Positions 45,364 through 56,200 of a DNA stretch of 64,000 nucleotides are shown here, in pieces. The translations under genes were made by a program, and so were the position numbers. Every line of letters begins with the position of its first letter. Position 1 is the first letter of the stretch. Source of the stretch: Pseudomonas sp. LP_7_YM (lineage in GTDB: Bacteria; Pseudomonadota; Gammaproteobacteria; Pseudomonadales; Pseudomonadaceae); the NCBI RefSeq assembly GCF_004364435.1, contig NZ_SOCT01000002.1:744001-808000 (forward strand), in the 5' to 3' direction. Under the pieces are notes generated by a model. That model was not told the origin of the DNA. It saw only the letters and a program-made list of their open reading frames with translations, and did not search any database.

Positions 45364-45879
45364 CTAGCCTCGTCTCGCCCTGCGCCGCGCCCACTGCCGT
45401 CCTACCCACCAGCGCCAATACCCCATCGTCGCGAAATAGCCCACTAGTGCCAGCACGACCCCCGCCACCACAGATCCCAGCAGAAACGGCTGCCACAACG
45501 TCGAAAGCTGCCCACTGATCCCGTCCCAACTTATCTCCTCCGGGAAACTGCGCGGCTCCAGGCCCAGAAGCAGCGCCCCTATCTTGTAGGTGCAATAAAA
45601 CACCGGCGGCATGGTCAGCGGATTGGTCAGCCAGCACAGGCTCACGGCTATCGGCATGTTCGCACGCACCCAAATCGCCAGAAGCGCCGCCAGCAACATC
45701 TGCAAAGGCATCGGCATCAGTGCCGCGAACAAACCGACGCCCATTGCCCTGGCCACCGAATGGCGATTGAGGTGCCACAGGTTAGGGTCGTGCAGCAGCT
45801 TGCCGAGGAAGCGTAAGGATTTGTGTTCCCGGATGCGGTTCGGATCGGGCATGTAGCGCTTGAACAAGTGGCGTGGCAT
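45364..45879 (-). CDS. DUF2062 family membrane protein
   Basis: A 171-residue inner-membrane protein with the DUF2062 fold. After a basic N-terminus it has hydrophobic segments at about 47-72 (VGLFAALMPMPLQMLLAALLAIW-like), 76-100 and 130-152, and the family signature NPLTMPP (about 85-91). The C-terminus is strongly basic. It is convergent with the ABC permease and divergent from comEC. Function unknown. Confidence 0.85.
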   Translation of the reverse strand: MPRHLFKRYMPDPNRIREHKSLRFLGKLLHDPNLWHLNRHSVARAMGVGLFAALMPMPLQMLLAALLAIWVRANMPIAVSLCWLTNPLTMPPVFYCTYKIGALLLGLEPRSFPEEISWDGISGQLSTLWQPFLLGSVVAGVVLALVGYFATMGYWRWWVGRQWARRRARRG

Positions 45880-46033
45880 ACAGGAAATCCGGGGTTCTGA
45901 CGGAAATATTCGGGCCAGTATGCATGGATGGCGGCGGATGAAAATTCAGACATTGTGACAATTAATAAAGGCGCGGCCGGTTCAGTGCGCTAAGTCATGA
46001 GGATGAATTTCATAGACCGACAAGGAGAACCTT

Positions 46034-48250
46034 ATGCGCACAGGGATGTTGGCGCTTGCACTGGGCCTACTGGTTCTGCGTTTCTTGCCAGCCCTACCGC
46101 CTGTCTGGTTAATGCTCGTCATGCCGGTGCTGGCGCTGATGCTGCTGCCATTTCGTACCTATCCGCTGGCTTTTTTTCTGTTCGGTTTGACCTGGGCCAG
46201 CGTGTCAGCCAAGTCCGCACTGGACGATCGCCTGCCTGAAAGACTCGATGGCCAGACCCTCTGGCTCGAGGGCAAGGTCGTGGGCTTACCCAACAGCGCC
46301 GAAGGTGTGGTGCGTTTTCAGCTGCACGACCCCGTTTCGCGACGCACTCGCCTGCCTGAGCGGCTGCGCATTGCCTGGTACGGTGGCCCGAAGGTGCAAG
46401 GCGGGGAGTACTGGCGGCTGGCGGTCAAGCTCAAGCGCCCTGGCGGTCTGGCCAACCCCGGCGCTTTCGACTACGAAGCCTGGCTGCTGGCCCAACGCAT
46501 CGGCGCTACGGGCACAGTCGTCGATGGCCAGTTGCTCAGGGCGTCATCGGTGCCCTGGCGTGACAGGATTCGCCAACGCTTGCTGGCGGTGGACGCCCAA
46601 GGTCAAGAGGGTGGCCTGACCGCTTTGGTGCTTGGCGATGATTCAGGACTCAGCACCGCTGACTGGCAGGTCCTGCAGGACACCGGGACTGTACATTTGC
46701 TGGTGATTTCCGGCACCCACGTCGGACTGCTCGCCGGATTGCTCTACGGTTGTGTTGCTGGCCTGGCCCGTTGGGGTCTGTGGCCGCGATTCATCCCCTG
46801 GCTGCCGTCGGCCTGTGTTTTGGCGTTCAGTGGTGCATTGGCCTACGGCTTTCTGGCTGGATTCGAAGTGCCGGTGCAACGAGCCTGTCTGATGCTGGGT
46901 CTGGTTCTGCTGTGGCGTCTACGCTTTCGTCATCTGGGCGTGCTCCCGCCTCTATTGATTGCGTTGAATCTGGTGCTGATCGCCGAGCCGTTGATCAGCT
47001 TGCGTCCGGGTTTCTGGCTGTCGTTCGGCGCAGTGGCGATTCTGATGCTGATTTTCGGCGCGCGCCTCGGAGCATGGAGCGGGCTGCGCAGTTGGTCTCG
47101 TGCGCAATGGCTGATAGCGCTGGGTTTACTGCCGGTCCTGCTTGCGCTGAATCTGCCCGTCAGCCTGAGCGGGCCAATGGTGAATCTGGTGGCGGTGCCT
47201 TGGGTCAGCATTTTTATCCTGCCGCTGGCGCTGTTCGGCACGCTATTGCTGGCAGTTCCACCGGTCGGCGAGAGCTTGCTGTGGCTGGCAGGCGGTTCTA
47301 TGAACGGACTGTTCCGCTTTCTGACCTTGATGGCTGAGCTCATGCCCGCGTGGACAGGACCTGCCGTGCCGACCTGGGTCTGGCCGTTGAGTCTGCTGGG
47401 TACATGCTTGCTTCTGCTGCCCAGTGGCATTCCATTGCGGCCATTGGGTTGGCCGATGTTGCTGCTCTGCGTATTCGCGCCGCAGAAAAGCATTCCGGTG
47501 GGTGAAGTCGAGGTGGTGCAGCTGGATGTCGGGCAGGGATCGGCGATCACACTGCGCACCCGCCATCACGCGCTGCTCTACGACGCAGGTCCGCGCTTCG
47601 GCGACTTCGACATTGGCGAGCGCGTAGTGCTGCCGGCGATTCGCCGCGCCGGAATTCGCCATTTGGACCTGATGCTGCTCAGTCACGCCGATGCCGATCA
47701 TGCCGGGGGGGCGTCTGCCGTTCAGCAGGCGCTGCCGGTCTCCAGAATTCTGGGCGGCGACACCGAACGAATGCCGCCAGCGTTGGCCGTCGAGCGTTGT
47801 CGCAACGGTGAAACCTGGACGTGGGATGAGGTGACATTCTCCACCTGGGTCTGGGAGCAGGCGGAGCAAGGCAATCAGGCGTCCTGTGTGCTGAGGGTCG
47901 AGGCCGCTGGCGAGCGGCTGTTATTGACCGGCGATATCGACATCCATGCCGAGCGCGCAATGCTGCAACAGGGCTTCGATGTGCGCGCTCACTGGCTGCA
48001 GTCACCGCACCACGGCAGTCGCACATCATCTTCCAAACGCTTTCTGCAAGCAGTTTCTCCTCGCGGGGTGCTGATTTCCCGAGGCCGTAATAACGCGTTC
48101 GGCCATCCGCATCCGCTGGTCATGTCGCGCTATCGCTGGCTGAACATCGAACCCTATGACAGCGCTGAACTGGGGGCTGTCACCTTGCAATTGGGAACGT
48201 TCGGCCAAGTGCGTGCCGAGCGTGAGGCTCGACGCTTCTGGCGTGACTAA
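46034..48250 (+). CDS. comEC: ComEC/Rec2 DNA-uptake channel
   Basis: A 738-residue inner-membrane protein of the ComEC/Rec2 family, the channel that takes single-stranded DNA into the cytoplasm. The N-terminal part has several membrane segments. The competence domain (about 200-470) includes LVISGTHVGLLAGL. A C-terminal metallo-beta-lactamase-like domain (about 495-730) has QLDVGQGSA and the metal-binding HADADHAGG motif (about 552-560), then SPHHGS. GGAG precedes the start. P. aeruginosa has the homologue in the same place, next to the exbB/exbD pair. Confidence 0.93.
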   Translation: MRTGMLALALGLLVLRFLPALPPVWLMLVMPVLALMLLPFRTYPLAFFLFGLTWASVSAKSALDDRLPERLDGQTLWLEGKVVGLPNSAEGVVRFQLHDPVSRRTRLPERLRIAWYGGPKVQGGEYWRLAVKLKRPGGLANPGAFDYEAWLLAQRIGATGTVVDGQLLRASSVPWRDRIRQRLLAVDAQGQEGGLTALVLGDDSGLSTADWQVLQDTGTVHLLVISGTHVGLLAGLLYGCVAGLARWGLWPRFIPWLPSACVLAFSGALAYGFLAGFEVPVQRACLMLGLVLLWRLRFRHLGVLPPLLIALNLVLIAEPLISLRPGFWLSFGAVAILMLIFGARLGAWSGLRSWSRAQWLIALGLLPVLLALNLPVSLSGPMVNLVAVPWVSIFILPLALFGTLLLAVPPVGESLLWLAGGSMNGLFRFLTLMAELMPAWTGPAVPTWVWPLSLLGTCLLLLPSGIPLRPLGWPMLLLCVFAPQKSIPVGEVEVVQLDVGQGSAITLRTRHHALLYDAGPRFGDFDIGERVVLPAIRRAGIRHLDLMLLSHADADHAGGASAVQQALPVSRILGGDTERMPPALAVERCRNGETWTWDEVTFSTWVWEQAEQGNQASCVLRVEAAGERLLLTGDIDIHAERAMLQQGFDVRAHWLQSPHHGSRTSSSKRFLQAVSPRGVLISRGRNNAFGHPHPLVMSRYRWLNIEPYDSAELGAVTLQLGTFGQVRAEREARRFWRD

Positions 48251-48343
48251 AATGAAGGTTATTCATCGGGACCGGCGAGTCGACGATGCGCCGGGCTGGC
48301 CATATGTTAGAGTAGCGCGACTTTTTTTCAGGGGGTGGTCGCT

Positions 48344-49018
48344 GTGTGGGAACTGGTCAAATCGGGTGGCTGGATGATGCTACCGATCATTTTGAGTTCC
48401 ATCGCTGCCGTCGGGATCATCATCGAGCGCCTATGGACCTTGCGCGCCAGCCGCATTACACCGCCCCATCTGCTCGGTCAGGTATGGCGCTGGATTCAGG
48501 ACAAACAGCTGAGCAGCGACAAGCTCAAGGAGCTGCGCGCCGACTCACCATTGGGTGAAATCCTCGCCGCTGGCCTGGCCAACTCCCGTCATGGTCGCGA
48601 GATCATGAAAGAGTGCATCGAAGAGGCCGCCGCCCGGGTCATCCACGAACTGGAACGCTACCTGGCGACACTGGGCACCATCGCCGCCATGGCGCCGTTG
48701 CTGGGTCTGCTGGGCACGGTGCTTGGCATGATCGATATCTTCAGTTCGTTCACCAGCACCGGCATGACCGGCAACGCTGGCATGCTCGCTGGCGGTATCG
48801 CCAAAGCCTTGATCTGTACTGCCTCTGGCTTGACGGTCGCGATACCGACGATCTTTTTCCATCGCTACCTGCAAAGCCGGGTCGACGAGTTGGTCGTCGG
48901 TATGGAGCAGGAAGCCATCAAGCTGGTGGAAGTGGTGCAGGGCGACCGCGATGTCGACCTGACCGATGCCAAGCCTGACCTCAAAGCCGCCGCCCGGGGC
49001 GAGGGTCGCAAGAAGTGA
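48344..49018 (+). CDS. exbB: MotA/TolQ/ExbB proton channel family protein
   Basis: A 224-residue inner-membrane proton-channel subunit with three hydrophobic segments (about 9-29, 105-130 and 145-170). The GTG at 48344 gives the family start MWELVKSGGWMMLP and sits eight bases after AGGGGG; the GTG at 48335 overlaps that site. It is followed by an ExbD-like partner with GTGA overlap. This is a second ExbBD/TolQR-type pair located beside lpxK; it could energise TonB-dependent uptake or another envelope process. The exact role is not shown by the sequence. Confidence 0.9.
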   Translation: MWELVKSGGWMMLPIILSSIAAVGIIIERLWTLRASRITPPHLLGQVWRWIQDKQLSSDKLKELRADSPLGEILAAGLANSRHGREIMKECIEEAAARVIHELERYLATLGTIAAMAPLLGLLGTVLGMIDIFSSFTSTGMTGNAGMLAGGIAKALICTASGLTVAIPTIFFHRYLQSRVDELVVGMEQEAIKLVEVVQGDRDVDLTDAKPDLKAAARGEGRKK

Positions 49019-49446
49019 AATTCCGCCGCCGCAAGCCTCGGGAGACCATCGACATCAACCTGGTGTCGCTGATCGACGTGGTATTCATTCTGCTGCTGTT
49101 CTTCGTAGTGACCACCACCTTCACCCGTGAGACCCAGCTGCGCGTGGATCTGCCGCAGGCGGTAACAGGCGCTTCGGCTGACGATATCGACAAGAAGCAC
49201 ATCGACATCGCCATCAATCCTGATGGCGTGTACTCGGTCAATAATTCCTTGCTGCCCGACAGCAAACTCGACACCTTGATCGACGCTTTGCAGAAAGAGT
49301 CCGGTGGCGACGCCAGCCTGCCGCTGTCCATCAGCGCAGACGGCAAGACGCCGCACCAGGCGGTAATCACCGCAATGGATGCGGCCGGCAAACTGGGTTT
49401 TGCCCATTTGAGCATGACCACCGTCGAGGCCGCATCGGCTAACTGA
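49015..49446 (+). CDS. exbD: ExbD/TolR family biopolymer transport protein
   Basis: A 143-residue partner of the preceding channel protein. One membrane segment lies at about 14-36 ([16 protein letters not shown]) with the conserved aspartate Asp21 that carries protons, and the remainder is periplasmic. GTG start, overlapping exbB; its last base is the first base of the lpxK ATG. Confidence 0.92.
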   Translation: MKFRRRKPRETIDINLVSLIDVVFILLLFFVVTTTFTRETQLRVDLPQAVTGASADDIDKKHIDIAINPDGVYSVNNSLLPDSKLDTLIDALQKESGGDASLPLSISADGKTPHQAVITAMDAAGKLGFAHLSMTTVEAASAN

Positions 49447-50441
49447 TGGCACTGACCGACCGTTTGCTCAACGCCTGGTACAACGGCCATCCGGCGCTGA
49501 CCCTGTTGCGGCCGCTGGAAGCCTTGTACCGGCACGTGGTCAACCGCAAGCGTGCGCGTTTCGTGGCCGGGCAAAGCGACACCTACAAGGCACCGGTGCC
49601 GGTCATCGTCGTTGGCAATATTACCGTGGGCGGCACCGGCAAGACTCCGCTGATCCTTTGGATGATCGACCACTGTCGGCAGCGCGGCCTGAGAGTGGGT
49701 GTGGTCAGTCGTGGCTACGGGGCCAAACCGCCAACGTTGCCCTGGCGTGTGCGGGCACAGCAAGGCGCCGATCAAGCGGGGGACGAGCCGCTGTTGATCG
49801 TCAAGCGCACCGGCGTTGCGCTGATGATCGACCCTGACCGTTCCCGGGCCGTGCGCGCGTTGTTGGCCGAGGAGCCGCTGGATCTGATCCTTTGCGACGA
49901 TGGTCTGCAACATTATCGGCTGGCCCGCGACCTGGAACTGGTGCTGATCGATGCCGCGCGCGGTCTCGGCAATCGCCGTTGTCTGCCCGCCGGCCCTCTG
50001 CGCGAGCCCATCGAGCGTCTGCACAGCGTCGATGCGCTGCTCTACAACGGCGCCAGCGAAGACCGTGAAGATGGTTACGCCTTCAAATTACAGCCCAGTG
50101 CGCTGGTGAATCTGCGCACTGGTGAGCGTCAGCCCGTGGACCACTTTCCACCTGGTCAGGCCGTGCACGCGGTGGCCGGGATCGGTAATCCGCAACGTTT
50201 CTTCAATACCCTCGAAGGACTACACTGGCGGCCTGTTCCCCATGCGTTCGCCGATCATGCCCAGTTCAGTGCAGAGGCGTTGGCATTCACGCCGGCGCTG
50301 CCGTTGATCATGACCGAGAAAGACGCCGTGAAATGCATGTCCTTCGCGGCCCTAGACTGGTGGTATCTGGCGGTGGAGGCCGTGCCTGGCCCGGCATTCA
50401 TCTGTTGGTTCGATTCGCAATTAACCCGGCTTCTGCCATGA
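49446..50441 (+). CDS. lpxK: tetraacyldisaccharide 4'-kinase LpxK
   Basis: Phosphorylates the 4'-position of lipid A disaccharide at the inner membrane, sixth step of lipid A synthesis. 331 residues with the P-loop [13 protein letters not shown] at 58-70, IVVGN strand ahead and the later DDGLQH motif (about 149-154). An N-terminal amphipathic/hydrophobic helix (about 1-30) anchors it. Its start overlaps the exbD stop by one base. Confidence 0.95.
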   Translation: MALTDRLLNAWYNGHPALTLLRPLEALYRHVVNRKRARFVAGQSDTYKAPVPVIVVGNITVGGTGKTPLILWMIDHCRQRGLRVGVVSRGYGAKPPTLPWRVRAQQGADQAGDEPLLIVKRTGVALMIDPDRSRAVRALLAEEPLDLILCDDGLQHYRLARDLELVLIDAARGLGNRRCLPAGPLREPIERLHSVDALLYNGASEDREDGYAFKLQPSALVNLRTGERQPVDHFPPGQAVHAVAGIGNPQRFFNTLEGLHWRPVPHAFADHAQFSAEALAFTPALPLIMTEKDAVKCMSFAALDWWYLAVEAVPGPAFICWFDSQLTRLLP

Positions 50442-50458
50442 CTCGCTCAGGATTTCTT

Positions 50459-50644
50459 ATGGACACCAAATTGCTCGATATCCTCGCTTGCCCGATCTGC
50501 AAGGGCCCGCTCAAGCTCAGCGCCGATAAAACCGAGCTGATCAGCAAAGGCGCCGGTCTGGCTTATCCGATCCGCGACGGCATCCCGGTGATGCTGGAAA
50601 GCGAAGCGCGCACCCTGACTACTGACGAGCGTCTGGACAAATGA
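50459..50644 (+). CDS. Trm112/YcaR family small protein
   Basis: A 61-residue protein with the Trm112-type fold. Cys11 and Cys14 in [10 protein letters not shown] form half of a zinc-knuckle; the second CxxC pair found in eukaryotic Trm112 is absent, as usual for YcaR-type bacterial relatives. It begins 17 bases after lpxK and overlaps kdsB by four bases, the same order as in E. coli and P. aeruginosa. Role unknown; possibly a methyltransferase partner. Confidence 0.92.
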   Translation: MDTKLLDILACPICKGPLKLSADKTELISKGAGLAYPIRDGIPVMLESEARTLTTDERLDK

Positions 50645-51405
50645 CAGCAGCGTTTACCGTCGTCATCCCTGCTCGCTACGCCTCCAGCCGATTTCCCGGC
50701 AAACCCCTGGAGACCATCGCCGGCAAGCCGATGATCCAGCACGTCTGGGAGCAGGCGCGTAAAAGCAGTGCCCAGCGCGTGGTGGTTGCCACCGACGATC
50801 AGCGTATCGTCGAGGCCTGCCAGGCATTCGGCGCTGAAGTGCTCATGACCCGCGAAGACCACAATTCCGGCACCGACCGTCTTGCTGAAGTGGCCTCGCT
50901 GCTAGGCTTGGCGGATGACGCCATCGTGGTCAACGTGCAGGGCGATGAGCCAATGATCCCGCCTGCGGTAATCGATCAGGTCGCCGACAATTTGGCCTTG
51001 CATCCTGAAGCACGAATGTCGACCCTGGCCGAGCCTATTGATGATGTGGCCGCGTTATTCAACCCGAACGTGGTCAAGGTCAGCTCTGATATCAACGGTC
51101 TGGCCCTGAGCTTCAGTCGCGCGCCGCTGCCGTGGGCACGAAATGCGCTGGCCAGGAGCCGCGATGAGCTGCCCGACGGCGTGCCATATCGTCGCCATAT
51201 CGGTATTTACGCCTACCGTGCCGGTTTCCTCCACGATTTCGTCGCCTGGGGCCCATGCTGGCTGGAAGATACCGAAAGCCTCGAACAGCTGCGTGCCCTG
51301 TGGCATGGCGTGCGTATCCACGTCGCCGATGCGCTGGAAGCTCCGCCGGCGGGAGTCGACACTGCAGAAGATCTGGAGCGCGTACGGCGCTTGCTGGAGG
51401 TTTGA
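50641..51405 (+). CDS. kdsB: CMP-KDO synthetase KdsB
   Basis: Couples CTP to 3-deoxy-D-manno-octulosonate, activating KDO for lipopolysaccharide core synthesis. 254 residues, with the nucleotide-binding start [16 protein letters not shown] (8-23), NVQGDEPM at about 98-105 and GIYAYR later. The ATG overlaps the preceding stop (ATGA). murB starts only 40 bases after it. Confidence 0.96.
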   Translation: MTAAFTVVIPARYASSRFPGKPLETIAGKPMIQHVWEQARKSSAQRVVVATDDQRIVEACQAFGAEVLMTREDHNSGTDRLAEVASLLGLADDAIVVNVQGDEPMIPPAVIDQVADNLALHPEARMSTLAEPIDDVAALFNPNVVKVSSDINGLALSFSRAPLPWARNALARSRDELPDGVPYRRHIGIYAYRAGFLHDFVAWGPCWLEDTESLEQLRALWHGVRIHVADALEAPPAGVDTAEDLERVRRLLEV

Positions 51406-51445
51406 CGGTGATGGGTCATCATGTCGCTTTTACACAGGCTCCCGT

Positions 51446-52465
51446 ATGAGCCTGCAGATTCAAGCCAATGTTTCACTCAAGCCGTTCAATACGTTCGGTG
51501 TGGATGTCAGCGCCCGGTGGTTCGCCGAGGCGCATACCGATGCGCACATTCGCGAGGCGCTGGCCTATGCGAAAGAGCGCGACGTCAAATTGCTGGTGAT
51601 TGGCGGCGGCAGCAACCTGCTGCTGACTCGTGACGTCGAGGCGTTGGTGTTGCGCATGGCCAGTCGTGGCATTCGCATCATCCATGAAGACTGCAGCACG
51701 GCAGTCATCGAAGCGGAGGCCGGCGAGCCTTGGCATCCATTCGTTCAGGAAATGCTGGCGAGGGGGCTGTCGGGGCTTGAAAACCTCAGCCTGATCCCGG
51801 GCACTGTCGGTGCGGCACCGATGCAGAACATCGGCGCTTACGGGGTTGAGTTGAAGGACGTCTTCGACAGCCTGATCGCGCTGGATCGCCAAACTGGCCA
51901 AACGCAGGTGTTTTCCCTGGCTGACTGCGCTTTCGGTTATCGCGACAGCGTATTCAAGCACCAGACGGGTCGCTGGCTGATCCTGCGCGTGCGTTTTCGC
52001 CTCAGTTATGCCGCAGAGCTGCATCTGGATTATGGTCCGGTGCGCCAGCGCTTGCTGGAGCAGGGTATCAAGGAGCCGACGCCGATTCATGTCAGCCGGG
52101 CAATCTGCGCCATTCGCAGCGAAAAACTGCCGGATCCTGCAGTGCTCGGTAATGCGGGCAGCTTCTTCAAGAACCCCCTCGTCCCGGCCGAGCTTGCCGC
52201 CCGCATTCGTGAAGCTCACCCTGGCGTGGTGGCCTTCCCGCAAGCCGATGGGCAAGTGAAGCTGGCCGCTGGCTGGCTGATCGAGCAAGCGGGCTGGAAA
52301 GGCTTGCGTGACGGCGACGCCGGTGTGCATGACCTGCAATCGCTGGTGCTGGTCAACTATGGTGGGGCGTCCGGGGGAGATTTACTGAATCTTGCCAAAC
52401 GGATCCAGGCTGATGTTCGAGAGCGGTTCGGCGTTTCGCTGGAAATGGAGCCTAATCTCTACTAA
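51446..52465 (+). CDS. murB: UDP-N-acetylenolpyruvoylglucosamine reductase MurB (type I)
   Basis: FAD-dependent reductase that completes UDP-N-acetylmuramate for peptidoglycan. 339 residues, with the FAD-binding IGGGSNLLLT (52-61), PGTVGAAPMQNIGAYGVE (about 111-128), and the proton-donor serine in GNAGSFFKNP (about 228-237). The Type I length and the YRDSVFK motif fit. It follows kdsB directly. Confidence 0.96.
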   Translation: MSLQIQANVSLKPFNTFGVDVSARWFAEAHTDAHIREALAYAKERDVKLLVIGGGSNLLLTRDVEALVLRMASRGIRIIHEDCSTAVIEAEAGEPWHPFVQEMLARGLSGLENLSLIPGTVGAAPMQNIGAYGVELKDVFDSLIALDRQTGQTQVFSLADCAFGYRDSVFKHQTGRWLILRVRFRLSYAAELHLDYGPVRQRLLEQGIKEPTPIHVSRAICAIRSEKLPDPAVLGNAGSFFKNPLVPAELAARIREAHPGVVAFPQADGQVKLAAGWLIEQAGWKGLRDGDAGVHDLQSLVLVNYGGASGGDLLNLAKRIQADVRERFGVSLEMEPNLY

Positions 52466-52527
52466 GGCGATTAGGTTGTTTGGCTTGGCCTGTGCGCTGC
52501 GAAGCACGCTCGGAACAGAGGCAGAGT

Positions 52528-53118
52528 ATGAGTCAAACCCTGTGTGCCATCGTTCTCGCAGCCGGGCAGGGGAATCGTTATCGGGCGCTGGCCGGTGCTT
52601 CTCACAATAAGCTACTGGCGCCATGCATCGGTCGTGATGGCGTCGAGCGTTCGGTTATCGAGCATGTACTGGTCACTCTGAATCGGGTGGTTGACACGAT
52701 CATACTGCTGACCCGTCCTTGTTATGCCAGTGTCGCCGAGCTGGGCTTGCGCCACGGCTGCGAGGTGGTGTTCATGGACTCGCCCGGAATGGGCGACAGC
52801 ATTGCCGCTGCGGCTTCGGCTGAGCCTGATCATCGTGGCTGGCTCATTGTCCTGGGCGATATGCCTTTCATTCATCTGGACAGTCTCAAGCAAGTCGCCG
52901 AATCTCTTGAATCGGATGCTATCAGCGTACCAATGCATGCTGGCGAATACGGGCACCCGGTAGGTTTTGGTCGCGGGTTCGGGCCCGCCTTGATGAAGCT
53001 TGCAGGAGAGAGAGGGGCCAGGCGCTTATTCAAAGCAGCTCGGGTCAAGGAGATTGTGGTCGACGATCCGGGCGTGTTGTGGGATGTGGATGTGCCTTCG
53101 GCGCTGGACTTTAAATAG
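52528..53118 (+). CDS. MobA/MocA-like nucleotidyltransferase
   Basis: A 196-residue NTP transferase with the nucleotide-binding LAAGQGNRY (10-18) and a GDMPF motif (about 111-115). The MocA-like group transfers CMP or GMP to molybdopterin; a sugar-nucleotide substrate is also possible. The ATG at 52528 is preceded by AGAGGCAGAG. It lies between murB and the terminator shared with rne, facing rne. It is not next to other molybdenum-cofactor genes here. Confidence 0.82.
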   Translation: MSQTLCAIVLAAGQGNRYRALAGASHNKLLAPCIGRDGVERSVIEHVLVTLNRVVDTIILLTRPCYASVAELGLRHGCEVVFMDSPGMGDSIAAAASAEPDHRGWLIVLGDMPFIHLDSLKQVAESLESDAISVPMHAGEYGHPVGFGRGFGPALMKLAGERGARRLFKAARVKEIVVDDPGVLWDVDVPSALDFK

Positions 53119-53164
53119 CTATTGTCCGGACAACGATGTTGCCGATCTTTCCAACACGTATAAA

Positions 53165-53196
53165 AAAGCCCCATCTGCTCACACAGATGGGGCTTT
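53165..53196. terminator. bidirectional terminator between the MobA-like gene and rne
   Basis: AAAGCCCCATCTG, loop CTCACA, CAGATGGGGCTTT. On the minus strand the stem is followed by a T6 run, giving a strong rne terminator; the plus strand gives a weaker one. Confidence 0.9.
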
Positions 53197-53210
53197 CGAT
53201 TTACTGAAGA

Positions 53211-56200
53211 TTACAAAGGCGATTTGGAATCTTTGTTTTCTTCGGCTTCTGCACCGAGCTCGATCACACCTTCCTTGACCGGCGCGACGTGCTCGTCAGC
53301 GGCTGGGGCCGGTGTGGCGACAGCTTCTGCCGCAGCAGGGGTTGCGACCTGCGGTACCGCAGCGGCGTTAGCCTCGGCTTCCTTCTGCAGGCGTTCAGCC
53401 TCCAGACGACGACGGCGAACTTCACGAGGATCGTTCGGCGCGCGACCGGTGCTGGCCATCGGCAGGGCAGGCATTTCAGCTGCAACGGCCGCAGGTGCAG
53501 GCTCTACAGCAACAGGAGCTGCGACGATTTCCGGCGCGGCAGTAGATGCCTCGACGAACGGGGATTGCACCACTGGGTGTTCAGCGACTGGCTCTGCAAC
53601 CGGCTCAGCGGCTTTTGGCGCTTCTACGGATATTGCTGGCGCTTCGACCACGGGGGCTGAAACCGGAGCTTCTGGGGCTGTAGCGGCGGCTGGAGCGTGA
53701 GCGAAAACAGGCGCCTCTACCGCAGCAGGAGTTTCAAGCTGCTCGGCTTCGGCAGCCGCTTTTACCTGACGCTCGAACGGGCTAAGAGAAGCATCGAACT
53801 GTGCCACTTCAACTTCCGGCATGACCGAATGCTTGGTGGCGGTCGCCTGATCTTCGACAGCAGGGGCTTCGACGACAGGGCTTTCAACGACAGGGGCTTG
53901 CACGGGCGCTTCAGCTGTCGCGGCGGGCGTCGCTTCAACGACTGGCGCTTCGACCGTTGCTGTTGCGCGTTCAGCCTGGCGATGAGCCTCGGCTTCTGCC
54001 GGGGCACTGACTACGGTTTCAGCAACAGCAACGGTTACAGCCAGACCCGCAGCGATTTGCGCGCTGTTGTCTTCGCTGCGAACGCCATCGTTCAAGGCTT
54101 CAGCCGTTTCTTCCGAACCTTCACCTTCCGAGCCTTCGATCACATCACCGTTGGCATCACGCTGACGCTCGCGACGGTTGCTACGACGACGCTGCCCACG
54201 GGAACGACGACGAGGGCGATCGCCTTCGGCATGCTCCTGGCTTTCATCCAGTTGCTCTTCGTTGTTCAACAGCGTTTCGTCTTCGGAAACTGCTGCGGCC
54301 TGCTCGGTGCGAGGTTGACGCTCTTCACGCGGCGGACGCGGCTGACGCTCTTCACGCGGAGCGCGCTCCGGACGTTCTTCTCGAGGCACATTGACGGCCG
54401 GGGCGGCATCCAGTGGCTCACGCAGTTCACGTACGCGCTCTTCACGCGGCTTGCGGTCTTCACGGCCAGCGCGCGGTGCGCGTTCAGCACGTGCCGGACG
54501 CTCTTCGCGCGGCGCTGCAGTTTCTTCACGGGCCTCACGTGGCTCGCGGGCAGCACGTTCTTCACGAGGAGCACGCTCTTCGCGCGGTGTGCGTTCTTCA
54601 CGTTCGGTACGCGGTGCGCGTTCTTCGCGCGGCTTGCGCTCTTCATCGCGGCGACCGTTTCGGCTGCGACTCTGCTGACGACCGTTACGACGTTCTTCGT
54701 TGCGGGCAGGACGCTCGGCAACCGGTTTTTCAACCACTGCGGCCGGGGCGACAGGCTCTTCCCTGGTAGCGAACAAACTGACCAGCGATTTTACCAGGCC
54801 TTTGAACAGGCTTGGTTCATGGGTCACAGGGGCTGGGGCTGGGGCTGGGGCTGGGGCGACCGGCGCGGCGGCGGCTTCGGCAGGCACCGGAGCGTTAGCG
54901 CGTGCCGGGGCGGTCTTGACCGCAGCTTCCTGGCGAACCAGCGTGCGCGTTGCCGCGGCCGGCTGAACTTCTTCCACTTCCGCAGCGGCAGCAGCGATTT
55001 CGTAGCTGGATTGCAGGCTGTGGGCTTCCGGGCTGTCATCGCGCAGACGCTGCACTTCAAAGTGCGGTGTCTCGAGATGATCGTTCGGCAGGATAATGAT
55101 GCGTGCACGGGTGCGCAGTTCGATCTTGGTGATCGAGTTGCGTTTTTCGTTGAGCAGGAACGCAGCGACCGGGATCGGCACTTGAGCACGCACTTCGGCA
55201 GTGCGGTCTTTCAGGGCTTCTTCTTCGATCAGACGCAGGATTGCCAGCGACAGCGACTCGACGTCACGGATGATGCCGGTACCGTTGCAGCGCGGGCAGA
55301 CGATGCCGCTGCTTTCGCCCAGGGATGGGCGCAGGCGCTGACGGGACATCTCAAGCAGGCCGAAGCGCGAGATGCGGCCAACCTGAACGCGGGCGCGGTC
55401 GGCTTCCAGGCTCTCGCGGACTTTCTCTTCCACGGCGCGCTGGTTCTTGGCAGGGGTCATGTCGATAAAGTCGATGACGATCAGGCCGCCGATATCCCGC
55501 AGACGCAACTGACGGGCGATTTCCTCAGCCGCTTCAAGGTTGGTCTGCAGAGCGGTTTCTTCGATGTCGCTGCCTTTGGTGGCGCGCGCCGAGTTGATGT
55601 CGATGGACACCAGCGCTTCGGTCGGATCGATGACGATGGAGCCACCGGAAGGCAGTTCAACGACGCGCTGGAAGGCGGTTTCGATCTGGCTTTCGATCTG
55701 GAAGCGGTTGAACAGCGGAACGCTGTCTTCGTACAGTTTGATCTTGCTGGCGTACTGCGGCATTACCTGGCGGATGAAGGTCAGGGCTTCTTCCTGGGCT
55801 TCGACGCTGTCAATCAGGACCTCACCGATGTCTTGGCGCAGGTAGTCGCGGATGGCGCGGATGATGACGTTGCTTTCCTGATAGATCAGGAACGGGGCGG
55901 CGCGATCCAGGGACGCTTCCTTGATGGCGGTCCACAGTTGCAGCAGGTAATCGAGGTCCCACTGCATTTCTTCGCTGCTGCGGCCAAGGCCGGCAGTGCG
56001 CACGATCAGGCCCATGTCGGCAGGTGCGATCAGGCCGTTGAGCGCTTCACGCAGTTCGTTGCGCTCTTCGCCTTCGATACGGCGAGAGATGCCACCGGCA
56101 CGTGGATTGTTCGGCATCAGCACCAGGTAACGGCCGGCCAGGCTGATGAAGGTGGTCAGGGCTGCGCCCTTGTTGCCACGCTCTTCTTTTTCAACCTGAA

